Of a stretch of 64,000 nucleotides of DNA, positions 7,870 through 15,460 are shown piece by piece. Position numbers and translations under genes: made by a program. Below the pieces are notes generated by a model, which had not been told where the DNA came from, searched no databases, and worked only from the letters and a program-made list of their open reading frames with translations. Origin of the DNA: JACDAL01 sp963849115 (GTDB lineage Bacteria; Actinomycetota; CADDZG01; WHSQ01); NCBI GenBank assembly GCA_963849115.1, contig CAWKGK010000002.1:124001-188000 (forward strand), in the 5' to 3' direction. Each line of letters opens with the position of its first letter. The stretch's first letter is position 1.

Positions 7870-8241
7870 ATGGCAATGAAAGAACGCATCTACGGCTACA
7901 CCGACCGCCCTATGACCTGGACCCGCGCCATCGTGCTGGGACTGATCATCTGGGCCGTGGCCATCCTTCTGTTGGGCCAGGTGCCCTCCGTGATCATCTA
8001 CCAGGCCGACACGAAAATCGCCGAGATCATCGAGTTCACCAAGAGGATCCCCGGTGTCAACGAAGAAGGTCTCAACACGACTCAGATCGCGATCGTGCGC
8101 GACATCATCGCAAACGCGGTGCAGACCGGTTTTCTTGTGGGGATGCTCGTTTTCGCTTACTTCTGGCAGCGTTCGAAGCAGAAGCGCACCGGGTCCAAAG
8201 GGCTTTCGGACCCGGTCAAGGGCTACATGTCGGGCAAGTAG
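7870..8241 (+). CDS. Two-helix membrane protein at the head of the cytochrome bc operon
   Basis: A 123-residue protein with a membrane helix near 19-42, an extracytoplasmic segment of about 45 residues, and a second helix near 84-103, then a basic tail. It matches no family I can name. It lies directly ahead of the ferredoxin and cytochrome b genes, 12 bases from the former, so it is probably an accessory or small subunit of that complex. A TATGAT box at 7855-7860 is a plausible -10 element, giving a very short leader. Confidence 0.7.
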   Translation: MAMKERIYGYTDRPMTWTRAIVLGLIIWAVAILLLGQVPSVIIYQADTKIAEIIEFTKRIPGVNEEGLNTTQIAIVRDIIANAVQTGFLVGMLVFAYFWQRSKQKRTGSKGLSDPVKGYMSGK

Positions 8242-8252
8242 CAGAGAGACAG

Positions 8253-8669
8253 ATGCCAAAGCCACCCGATCCCAAGAGCATGGAGATCATCGAGAAGCCG
8301 ATCTTTCGTGCCGATTACGAGATGGAGCTGGTCGACAACGACTGGCTCAAGGGCGCGGTCAAGCCGAAGCGCTTTATCGATTTCATTCCCGAGCAGTGCA
8401 TCCTGTGCGAAGGCTGTGTCGACATTTGCCCCTGGTACTGCATCTTCATGGTGTCCCCGGATGCAGTGGAAGAATCGGGCAACGTGCAGCTCGCGGGCCA
8501 GATGGCGTCCGAGGACATTCTTTTTCTGATCGACGACAATGCTTGCACGCGCTGCAACCTCTGCGTCGAGCGGTGCCCGACCGGGGCACTGGTGCAGAGT
8601 GAAGTGACGGGCGGCAAGAAGCGCGGAGCGCGGGCCATGGGTAAGGTTCCCAGCTCCCAGAAAGCTTGA
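8253..8669 (+). CDS. Dicluster [4Fe-4S] ferredoxin in the cytochrome bc operon
   Basis: A 138-residue protein with two full iron-sulphur binding motifs: CILCEGCVDICPWYC at about 50-64 and CTRCNLCVERCP at about 96-107. There is no signal peptide or membrane segment, so it acts at the cytosolic face. Inserts before and between the motifs make it larger than a bacterial-type ferredoxin and closer to the NuoI or DMSO-reductase-type electron transfer subunits. Its gene is between a membrane protein gene and the cytochrome b gene, which suggests it gives or takes electrons at the quinone-side complex (inference). Confidence 0.88.
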   Translation: MPKPPDPKSMEIIEKPIFRADYEMELVDNDWLKGAVKPKRFIDFIPEQCILCEGCVDICPWYCIFMVSPDAVEESGNVQLAGQMASEDILFLIDDNACTRCNLCVERCPTGALVQSEVTGGKKRGARAMGKVPSSQKA

Positions 8670-8687
8670 CACAGGAAAGGGGGTTGA

Positions 8688-9461
8688 GTGGTTAAGACGG
8701 CAAAGCGCAGCCCCAGAGAGAAGCTTCTCGAGCGCCTGGACCAGGTCCAGAAGGGTCAGGTGTGGCGTTCCATGTTCCGGCCCGGCTCGATCTTTCGCGC
8801 CGGCTACGCCGACTCGCCCCGCAACCGCGCCTACGTGGTCATGAACTCGCTGCTCTACCACCTCCACCCGGTCAAGGTGAAGCGGCACGGCATCAAGCTC
8901 TCCTACACGCTGTGCCTGGGAGGAATGTCGTTCTTCCTGTTCATCCTTCTGACCATCACCGGCATATACCTGATGTTCTTCTACCGGCCCTCGGTCGAGG
9001 CCGTCTACGCCGACATGATCAGGCTGCATACGCAGGTTTCGTTCGGGCTCCTGGTGAGGAACCTGCACCGCTGGGGCGCTCACCTGATGGTCATAACCGT
9101 GTTCCTGCACATGGCGAGGGTCTTCTACACCGGCGCCTACAAGCCGCCGCGGGAGTTCAACTGGATCGTCGGGATCGTCTTGTTGCTGCTGACGCTGCTG
9201 CTGGCTTTCACCGGCTATCTCTTGCCCTGGGACCAGCTCGCCGTTTGGGCCGTCACAGTGGGCACCGAGATGATGAAGAACTCCCCGGTCATCGGACAGC
9301 AGGTGCAGTTCGCGCTGCTGGGGGGACCGGTGATCGGGGCCGAGACGCTGCTGCGCTGGTACACGCTACACGTGCTGTTCCTTCCGTTCATCATCGTGAT
9401 CTTCATTTCTGTCCACTTCTGGCGAGTGCGAAAGGACGGGGGTATCTCAGGCCCCCTCTAG
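8688..9461 (+). CDS. Cytochrome b, N-terminal part (split, b6/PetB-like)
   Basis: A 257-residue protein with a basic N-terminal extension of about 65 residues and four membrane helices. Histidines in NLHRWGAHLMV (helix B) and in YTLHVLFLP...SVHFWR (helix D) are the bis-His ligands of two b haems; AFTGYLLPWDQLAVW is the family's conserved quinone-site loop. It stops after helix D; helices E-G are encoded by the next gene, as in b6f and heliobacterial complexes. GTG start with AGGAAAGGGGG upstream. Confidence 0.9.
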   Translation: MVKTAKRSPREKLLERLDQVQKGQVWRSMFRPGSIFRAGYADSPRNRAYVVMNSLLYHLHPVKVKRHGIKLSYTLCLGGMSFFLFILLTITGIYLMFFYRPSVEAVYADMIRLHTQVSFGLLVRNLHRWGAHLMVITVFLHMARVFYTGAYKPPREFNWIVGIVLLLLTLLLAFTGYLLPWDQLAVWAVTVGTEMMKNSPVIGQQVQFALLGGPVIGAETLLRWYTLHVLFLPFIIVIFISVHFWRVRKDGGISGPL

Positions 9462-9476
9462 GCCCGAGACAAAGAG

Positions 9477-10355
9477 ATGCCGACTCCAGACGAGGTCTAC
9501 GAGCAGGTATTGAAAGAGGAGACCGACAAGGGCTCCTCCCCCGCGGTCGCCCAAGGGCGGGCCAAGGCCGCCCGGGTCCGGGCACAGCGAGGCTCGACCA
9601 ACCCCAATAAGCCCGACCCCTCCACCGCTCCGCCCCCCGACAGTGTGAGGGAGGCCCTGGGAGGAGCTCCTGCAGCGGAGGCTCAGGCGTCGGAGCAGCC
9701 GAAGGCCGAGGCGGCACAGCAGCCGAAGGCTGAAGCGGGCGAGCAGCCGAAGGCGGCCGCCGCGACGTCCAAGCCGGCGGCCTCGCGTCCCGCGGCCCGA
9801 CCCTCGTCGCCCGCTCCGACCAAGAAGGCCGTGGGCAACGGGGCCGGCCCGGCCGTTCCCGAGCGTGTACAGCGACTTCTGGCCGTCGTCAAGCCCGAGG
9901 CCATCCAGAAGGTCGAGCGCCAACCCATGGACCGGGTCAACGTGTGGCCGCACCTGATGGCGGCGGAGTTCGTGTCGCTGCTGGTAGTCATGGCGCTTCT
10001 CACCTTCTTCTCCTTGGGAGTCGACGCCCCCCTGCGAGAGCTGGCGAACTTCAACCAGACGCCCAACCCTTCCAAGGCCCCGTGGTACTTCCTCGGCCTC
10101 CAGGAGCTGCTGCGCTACTTCCACCCCCAGGTCGCCGGCGTGACGATCCCGAACGTGTTGATCCTCACAGCCTTCGCGGCCCCCTTCATCGACCGCAACC
10201 CCTCAACCAGGCCCGACGATCGCAAGCTGGCCATCGTCTTGTTCACGTTCTTCATGCTGGCCTTTGCGGGACTGACGATCATCGGGATGTTCTTTCGGGG
10301 CCCCGGGTTCAACTTCGTGTTCCCGTGGGACGGCGGCATCTTCTTCGAGTTATGA
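9477..10355 (+). CDS. Cytochrome b C-terminal part (subunit IV/PetD-like) with long N-terminal linker
   Basis: A 292-residue protein. Residues 1-130 are Ala/Pro/Lys/Glu-rich and contain imperfect repeats (SEQPKAEAAQ, then QPKAEAGEQ). The rest has three membrane helices with NPSKAPWYFLGLQELL, which corresponds to the PEWY loop of the quinol oxidation site, here with Pro-Trp-Tyr but no Glu before them (KAPWY). It pairs with the preceding gene product to form a full cytochrome b. The linker is unlike ordinary PetD and may contact the ferredoxin or Rieske protein. Confidence 0.88.
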   Translation: MPTPDEVYEQVLKEETDKGSSPAVAQGRAKAARVRAQRGSTNPNKPDPSTAPPPDSVREALGGAPAAEAQASEQPKAEAAQQPKAEAGEQPKAAAATSKPAASRPAARPSSPAPTKKAVGNGAGPAVPERVQRLLAVVKPEAIQKVERQPMDRVNVWPHLMAAEFVSLLVVMALLTFFSLGVDAPLRELANFNQTPNPSKAPWYFLGLQELLRYFHPQVAGVTIPNVLILTAFAAPFIDRNPSTRPDDRKLAIVLFTFFMLAFAGLTIIGMFFRGPGFNFVFPWDGGIFFEL

Positions 10356-10380
10356 CGGTCTTTACTAAGGAGTTGAGCTG

Positions 10381-11205
10381 ATGAGTCCGGGAACCATCGC
10401 GCTGATCGTGGTGGCGGTGAGCGTGGCCCTCTGGGCACTGTTCATGGCCGGCCTCACGATGCGCAAGCAACGTCGGGCCGCGTTCGCGAGCGCAGGATCG
10501 GGAACCTCGACGACCTCCGGTGGTGCCGGAGGTGGAGCGAGCGCCCCCCCGAAGGCACAGCCCGAGAAGGCGGCGGCCGAGCCCGAACAGAAGCCCAAGC
10601 CTGCCCCCAAGAAAGCAAAGCCCCTGACCGCCCCACAGATGGCGGTGTCTCGCCGCCAGTTCCTCAACCGGGCGTGGACCGCCTCGTTCACCGCCTTTCT
10701 CGGTTTCTTCGGCATGAGCTCGCTGTCTTTTCTGTGGCCCAAGCTGACGGGGGGCTTCGGGACCGCGATCACGGCCGGCAGCTACGACGACCTGGTGGCG
10801 CTGGTCGGGCCCGACGCCGGCTTCAAGCCGCTGTTCAATTCCGAGGGACGATTCTGGCTCGTCTACTACGACGGAACCGGCGATTCGCCGGTGTACCTGG
10901 CCACCAACTGGTCAAAGGACATGAAGCTGATCGCCCTCTACCGCAAGTGCGTGCATCTCGGATGCTCGGTCCCGCACTGCTCCAAGTCGTCGCTGTTCGA
11001 ATGCCCCTGTCACGGCTCCAAGTACCGGCTGTCCGGCGAGTATTACGGGGGGCCGGCACCGCGGGGGCTCGACCGCTTCCCGATCACGCTCGACGGCGAC
11101 AAGGTCGTGGTCGACACAGGGCTTCCCCAGACCGGCCCGCCGCGCGGCACCAGCACCTGGGACCAGTTCTCGGAGCCCACCGGACCCCTCTGCGTGCCCG
11201 TCTAG
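10381..11205 (+). CDS. Rieske [2Fe-2S] protein
   Basis: A 274-residue protein: an N-terminal helix, an Ala/Pro/Lys-rich linker (about 40-85), a Tat-like segment SRRQFLNRAW (about 92) with a second helix, then the Rieske domain. The cluster motifs are CVHLGC (about 204-209) and CPCHGS (about 223-228). It carries electrons from quinol at the cytochrome b site to cytochrome c. The ATG at 10381 has AAGGAGTTGAG just upstream. The two hydrophobic segments suggest a topology with more than one helix, as in some actinobacterial QcrA proteins. Confidence 0.93.
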   Translation: MSPGTIALIVVAVSVALWALFMAGLTMRKQRRAAFASAGSGTSTTSGGAGGGASAPPKAQPEKAAAEPEQKPKPAPKKAKPLTAPQMAVSRRQFLNRAWTASFTAFLGFFGMSSLSFLWPKLTGGFGTAITAGSYDDLVALVGPDAGFKPLFNSEGRFWLVYYDGTGDSPVYLATNWSKDMKLIALYRKCVHLGCSVPHCSKSSLFECPCHGSKYRLSGEYYGGPAPRGLDRFPITLDGDKVVVDTGLPQTGPPRGTSTWDQFSEPTGPLCVPV

Positions 11206-11216
11206 TCCCCATATAA

Positions 11217-12260
11217 ATGGATTCCACCGAGCTTCTCCTCATAGGGCTGCTGCTGGTCACCGCGCTGCTGATGTGGGGGATCTTTCTCGCCCGCGCCGGC
11301 AAGCCGGGCAAGCCCGCGGTGCTGCTCGGCATCCCCAAGGCGATGCGCCCGGCCGAGCCCGACGACAAGCTGGAGGGCCCCCGCCTCACCCGCATCATGG
11401 GCTGGGGCGTGATCGCCACCATGGCGACTGCTGTGTTCATCCCCGCCTACTGGCTCGGCGAACTGCAGCGCCAGGAGGCCTTCGTCGAGCGCTTCGACGA
11501 AGAGTCGCTGGAACGGGGGGCGCTCATCTTCGCCGTCCCTCCTGAACTCCCCGAAGAGTCCGATCCTCAGGCCTTCCGCGAAGCCGAGCGAGCTCTGGCC
11601 CTGGGGATGGGCTGCGCCAACTGCCACGGAGGCGTCGACGAGGAGGACCCGGCCAACTCCACGCTCGGGGGCCAGGTTGCCGGCGGCTTCGTCGACCCGG
11701 TCTCCGGCAAGAACGTGAACTACCAGGCGCCTCCGCTGCAAAATGTGTTCCAGCGCTGGGACGAGGAGGTCATTCGCTTCACGATCGAACGGGGGCGCCC
11801 GGGCACGCCGATGCCGACCTGGGGAGTGGCCTACGGTGGACCGATGACCTCGCTGATGGTCGACGACGTCATTAACTGGCTGCGGTCATTGCCCGGTAAC
11901 CAGGAGGGCCCGGGACCTCTTTCGGAGGAGTGCAAGAATCCCGCGAAGGAGGATCGCATGTCCTGCGGTGAGGAGATCTTCACCGCCCGCTGCGCCGTAT
12001 GCCACGGCCCCCAGGGCCAGGGCAAGGAAGGCACCGCACCTAAGGGGGAGAAGCCGCTGTGGTATCCGGGGCTGCCGTTGTGGAAGGGCGATGTCCGCCA
12101 CCTCGATCGCGACCTGCACGTCACGACCGTTCGCAACGGCCGCCGCTACGGGTTCATGCCCGCCTTCGCCGAAGCTCCCCCTCAGGGCATCGTCGCGCCG
12201 GCCTATCCCCTTACCGACAAGCAGATCGAGGCGGTCGTGACCTACGAGCGGAGTCTGTAG
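11217..12260 (+). CDS. Membrane-anchored diheme cytochrome c of the bc complex
   Basis: A 347-residue protein with two N-terminal membrane segments (about 6-25 and 61-80) and two c-type haem sites, CANCH (about 139) and CAVCH (about 258), each followed by a likely Met ligand region (TPMPTWG; YGFMPAF). It takes electrons from the Rieske protein and replaces cytochrome f or c1. The arrangement with split cytochrome b recalls the heliobacterial complex and actinobacterial QcrC. Maturation would need the ccm genes just upstream. Confidence 0.9.
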   Translation: MDSTELLLIGLLLVTALLMWGIFLARAGKPGKPAVLLGIPKAMRPAEPDDKLEGPRLTRIMGWGVIATMATAVFIPAYWLGELQRQEAFVERFDEESLERGALIFAVPPELPEESDPQAFREAERALALGMGCANCHGGVDEEDPANSTLGGQVAGGFVDPVSGKNVNYQAPPLQNVFQRWDEEVIRFTIERGRPGTPMPTWGVAYGGPMTSLMVDDVINWLRSLPGNQEGPGPLSEECKNPAKEDRMSCGEEIFTARCAVCHGPQGQGKEGTAPKGEKPLWYPGLPLWKGDVRHLDRDLHVTTVRNGRRYGFMPAFAEAPPQGIVAPAYPLTDKQIEAVVTYERSL

Positions 12261-12263
12261 GGA

Positions 12264-12923
12264 ATGGATCTCACCTTCGTTGAAGGCATCGCCGCGGCGG
12301 GGTCCGGAATAATCATTTTCTGCGGCAGCGTGTGGCTGCTGCTGACGATGATCATGGGCGCTCGGCTCGCCTACTTCGTATCTGCGTCGTTGTTCTTGGG
12401 CTTCATCCTCATCATGGGCGTGGTGTGGTCGATCAACCCTCTCGGCCCAATCGGCGAAGCTCCTAAGTGGGACCCGGTCGCAATCAGCGAGCAGGCCTCC
12501 GAGATCGACTTCGGCCCCGCCTCCGACTACCCGGACGAGCCCTGGCGAGTACCCAACCAGGAGGACGCCGTCGAGACCTCCGAGGCGGCCGAGCTCGGCA
12601 CCGACGCCATCGACTACCTCGACGGGGAGATCCAAGAACAGAACGTCGAGAGCTTCCAGGCGGCCGCGGACGCCGCGGCCAACACCGATACTCTCCGCTT
12701 CTTCGAGCAGGGGGGCGAGCTCTACGGAGCGGTTCGGCTGGAGCCGTTGCCGGGCAAGGAGGGCACGCCCGTTATCACGGTCATGCAGCGCGATTTCGGC
12801 AACCCCCTGGGGCCGGCCCGATCCATCACAATGGGGACTTTCCTGCTACTGGGCGTACACCTCTTCGGGCTCAGCCGGGCCGAGCGCAAAGCGAGAGCCC
12901 TGGCCGCCGCGAGGGGGACCTGA
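12264..12923 (+). CDS. Membrane protein of the cytochrome bc operon, unknown family
   Basis: A 219-residue protein with two N-terminal membrane helices (about 10-60), an acidic extracytoplasmic domain (about 65-175, rich in Glu/Asp/Ala) and a C-terminal helix with a basic tail. No cofactor motif is visible. It follows the diheme cytochrome by 3 bases and overlaps the next gene, so it is probably a structural or docking subunit. An acidic surface could bind a soluble cytochrome (inference). Confidence 0.65.
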   Translation: MDLTFVEGIAAAGSGIIIFCGSVWLLLTMIMGARLAYFVSASLFLGFILIMGVVWSINPLGPIGEAPKWDPVAISEQASEIDFGPASDYPDEPWRVPNQEDAVETSEAAELGTDAIDYLDGEIQEQNVESFQAAADAAANTDTLRFFEQGGELYGAVRLEPLPGKEGTPVITVMQRDFGNPLGPARSITMGTFLLLGVHLFGLSRAERKARALAAARGT

Positions 12924-13087
12924 TGACAAAGCTTCGCTGGGCCGCGCTCTTGTTCCTCCTGCTGCCGGCCTGCACCAGCCCCGGCATCAACGCCGGCGAG
13001 GAGGGCGGGCTGGCGTTCATCGCGCTCGCCGCTACGCTCATCGTGGGCTGCGCAATCATGTGGTTCATCCTCGGCCGCGAGGAATAG
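12923..13087 (+). CDS. Small lipoprotein at the end of the bc operon
   Basis: A 54-residue protein with a lipobox (LLLPACTSP, Cys at about 17), a short polar stretch and one membrane helix ending in GREE. The start overlaps the previous stop (TGATG). Lipid anchor plus helix suggests a small assembly or stabilising subunit of the complex. Found by reading, with no family recognised. Confidence 0.6.
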   Translation: MTKLRWAALLFLLLPACTSPGINAGEEGGLAFIALAATLIVGCAIMWFILGREE

Positions 13088-13100
13088 CGGCCCGGCCCAA

Positions 13101-13160
13101 ACCGCGTTTTGAGCGCCTCTCGGCGCGGTTTTCCGCGCTCTCCGACGCTCAAAACGCGGT
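13101..13160. terminator. Bidirectional terminator-type inverted repeat between convergent operons
   Basis: ACCGCGTTTTGAGCG (13101-13115) and CGCTCAAAACGCGGT (13146-13160) are perfect 15-bp complements with a 30-base loop that itself contains GCGCGG/CCGCGC. The right arm touches the stop codon of the amidotransferase gene on the minus strand. It has no clear U-tract but lies exactly where two operons converge. Confidence 0.55.
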
Positions 13161-13864
13161 CAGGTGCTGTGGTGGGCGATCAGCGTTGCGAAGCCCTCCG
13201 CGATGCGCCGAGCCTGCCGCTGATAATGGCGGTCGTGCTGCGCGGTCGCCGCAATGAGGGCGCCGCCGTCCACGCCCAGCTCCGCTAGCTCGCCGTCCCC
13301 GGTTGCCACCCATCCCGCCACAAGCTCCGGGGTGACCTCGGGATGGAACTGGAGCCCGTAGGAGGCTCCGCAGCGGAAGGCGAGCGGCGCCCGGCCCGGC
13401 ACTCGTCCGGATACCAGCGCCTCGGCTCCCGGCGGCAGTTCGAAGGCGTCGGAATGCCACAGAAACTGCTTGCCCTCGCCGGGCGGGCCCAGCAGCGGAT
13501 CGTCCACGGCCACGTCGGCGTCGAACCAACCGATCTCGTGGCGGGCGCCCGCCAGCACGCGGCCCCCGAGGGCCTGCGCCACGAGTTGGCCCCCCAGGCA
13601 GATGCCGAGCACCGGGATCTGCTGATCGTGCGCGTTCTGGATCAGGGCGATCTCGTCCACCAGCCAAGGGAACTCGGCGGAGTCGTGGCAGCCCATCTCT
13701 CCTCCAAGGACCACGACTCCCGAGCACCGCTCGAGGTCGCCCTGTGAGAGGCCTCCGGGGGCCGGCGCCACCCTCACCTCGAGGCCGGCGTCGGACAGCA
13801 GGGGGCCCAGGCGGCCGAGCGGAGCGCTGGGCTGCTGCTCGATGCACAGGACGACGGGTGCCAT
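13160..13864 (-). CDS. Class I glutamine amidotransferase-like protein
   Basis: A 234-residue protein with the nucleophile elbow GICLGGQ (Cys about 90) and the His-Glu pair in FHPEVTPE (about 174). The fold is that of stand-alone GATase domains that hydrolyse glutamine or gamma-glutamyl substrates. ATG 13864 overlaps the stop of the upstream SDR gene (TGATG), better than the TTG one codon earlier. Neighbours are a PuuD-like hydrolase and a GlnA-like ligase, so gamma-glutamyl amine metabolism is likely but not proven. Confidence 0.8.
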   Translation of the reverse strand: MAPVVLCIEQQPSAPLGRLGPLLSDAGLEVRVAPAPGGLSQGDLERCSGVVVLGGEMGCHDSAEFPWLVDEIALIQNAHDQQIPVLGICLGGQLVAQALGGRVLAGARHEIGWFDADVAVDDPLLGPPGEGKQFLWHSDAFELPPGAEALVSGRVPGRAPLAFRCGASYGLQFHPEVTPELVAGWVATGDGELAELGVDGGALIAATAQHDRHYQRQARRIAEGFATLIAHHST

Positions 13865-14634
13865 CAACCCTCGGGCGTGACGTAAGCCGCCGAAAGGCCC
13901 CCGTCGACCAAGAAGGTCGAGGCGGTCACATAGGACGATTCATCGGAGGCAAGGAACAGCGCGGCTTGTGCGATCTCACGGGCGCGCGCAAGACGGCCCA
14001 TCGGGAGGTGCACCTCGCGGCGAGCACGAGCCCCGGGGTCGTCTTCGAATAGACGCGTGAGCAGCGGTGTCTCTACGGGGCCCGGGCACAACGCGTTCAC
14101 CCGCACGCCGCGGCGGCCGAACTCGACTCCCATCTCCCGGCTCATCGCCAGGACTGCTCCCTTGGAAGCCGTGTACGCGACCTGCGAGGTAGCCGAGCCC
14201 ATCAGCGCCACAAAGGAGGCCACGTTGATGACCGAGCCTCCCCCGCGCTCGAGCAGGTAGGGAATTCCGTGCTTGCAGCACAGATAGACACCGGCGGCGT
14301 TGACGTCGAGCACCTTGGTCCACATCTCGCGCGGCGTCGCAAGCACCGATTCGTCGCCCGCAGGCATGATGCCGGCGTTGTTGTAGAGGATGTCGATCCC
14401 GCCGAAGCGCTCCGCCGTGGCTCGATACATGTCCACCACACTGTCCTCGTCGGAGACGTCTGAGCTGAAGAAGAAGGCGTCCGAGCACTCGGCTGCGGTC
14501 TCCTGCCCCACAGTTTCGTCGACGTCGGCGATGCACAACCGGGCGCCTTCCTCTGAGAACAACAGCGCGGCCTCCCGCCCAATCCCGGCGGCGGCCCCCG
14601 TTATCACGCACACTTTTCCTTCCAGCCGCCCCAA
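13864..14634 (-). CDS. Short-chain dehydrogenase/reductase
   Basis: A 256-residue classical SDR: cofactor loop TGAAAGIG (about 12-19), acidic residue after strand 2 (ADVDE, suggesting NAD preference), NNAG (about 84), catalytic Ser and YTASK (about 154-158), and the C-terminal LVDGG motif. The start codon is TTG, immediately after the TAA of the upstream gene. The substrate is unknown; in this cluster an amino-aldehyde or hydroxy acid is possible. Confidence 0.88.
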   Translation of the reverse strand: MGRLEGKVCVITGAAAGIGREAALLFSEEGARLCIADVDETVGQETAAECSDAFFFSSDVSDEDSVVDMYRATAERFGGIDILYNNAGIMPAGDESVLATPREMWTKVLDVNAAGVYLCCKHGIPYLLERGGGSVINVASFVALMGSATSQVAYTASKGAVLAMSREMGVEFGRRGVRVNALCPGPVETPLLTRLFEDDPGARARREVHLPMGRLARAREIAQAALFLASDESSYVTASTFLVDGGLSAAYVTPEG

Positions 14635-15345
14635 TTAACTCGCTCCTCCAGCCCTCTTCGCCGTCGCCCACGCCCTCGCCTCCGCCACCAAGGCCTCGAA
14701 CAGACGCCGGTCCTCCGACACTTCCGGATGCCACAGAACGCCGATGCCGGAGCCTTCATGAACCTCGACACCTTCGACGACCCCGTCCTCGGCCCAGGCA
14801 ACTGCTGTTAGGCCCGACGCCAGGTGCCGGATCCCCTGATGGTGGTGCGAGTGCACCGGGGCGCGCTCGCCCAGCAGCCGACCCAGCGAGCAGTCGGGGG
14901 CAATGGTTACATCGTGCCGCGCGAGCTGTCCGGGTTGCTCGAGATGCAGGTTGCCGGGCAGGTCCTGATCGAGGTCGCCACCCAGCACCACGTTCAGGAG
15001 CTGCATGCCGCGGCAGATTCCGAGCAGAGGTGTCCTCGACTCCAGAGCGGCCTTCATCAACGCCACCTCGGAGGAGTCCCGTTGTGTGCGGGTCGCGATG
15101 ATGTCCGGTTCAGGCTCGGCCCCATAGAGGGCGGGATCGAGGTCGGGGCCGCCGGCAAAAATGATGGCGTCGAGCGCCGCCACCGTCTCGGAGGCCGCGT
15201 CGTCACAGGGCGGCAGCAGCACCGCTCGGCCTCCCGCCCGCTGCACGGCGACGACATAGCCGTAAGGCAACAACGCGGCTTGCGTCTCCCACACCCCCCA
15301 ACACGCGTGGTCGACATAGCAGGTAATTCCAATAAGCGGTCTCAA
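14635..15345 (-). CDS. Gamma-glutamyl hydrolase, PuuD/peptidase C26-like
   Basis: A 236-residue class I amidotransferase-fold protein with the nucleophile in GICRGMQLLNV (Cys about 111), the conserved HHHQGI segment (about 168) and the catalytic WHPE (about 210). In the Puu pathway this enzyme releases GABA from gamma-glutamyl-GABA. The start is TTG with GGGGA about 9 bases upstream; no ATG or GTG is in frame nearby. It is divergent from the PuuA-like ligase. Confidence 0.85.
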   Translation of the reverse strand: MRPLIGITCYVDHACWGVWETQAALLPYGYVVAVQRAGGRAVLLPPCDDAASETVAALDAIIFAGGPDLDPALYGAEPEPDIIATRTQRDSSEVALMKAALESRTPLLGICRGMQLLNVVLGGDLDQDLPGNLHLEQPGQLARHDVTIAPDCSLGRLLGERAPVHSHHHQGIRHLASGLTAVAWAEDGVVEGVEVHEGSGIGVLWHPEVSEDRRLFEALVAEARAWATAKRAGGAS

Positions 15346-15460
15346 TCACATCCCCGGATAGCAGGCGGCGCCACCGGCACCGTCGTCCGATTGTCGCCGG
15401 TGCGGATGCACTTGGCAAGCTCGCGCCCCATCCCATAAGCTGCCGAGCATCAGCCGCCCG

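Noticed and set aside
15372..15402. Inverted repeat CACCGGC/GCCGGTG between the PuuD-like and PuuA-like genes as an operator
   Set aside because: Seven-bp GC-rich arms with a 17-base loop are expected by chance in this base composition; no second copy seen.
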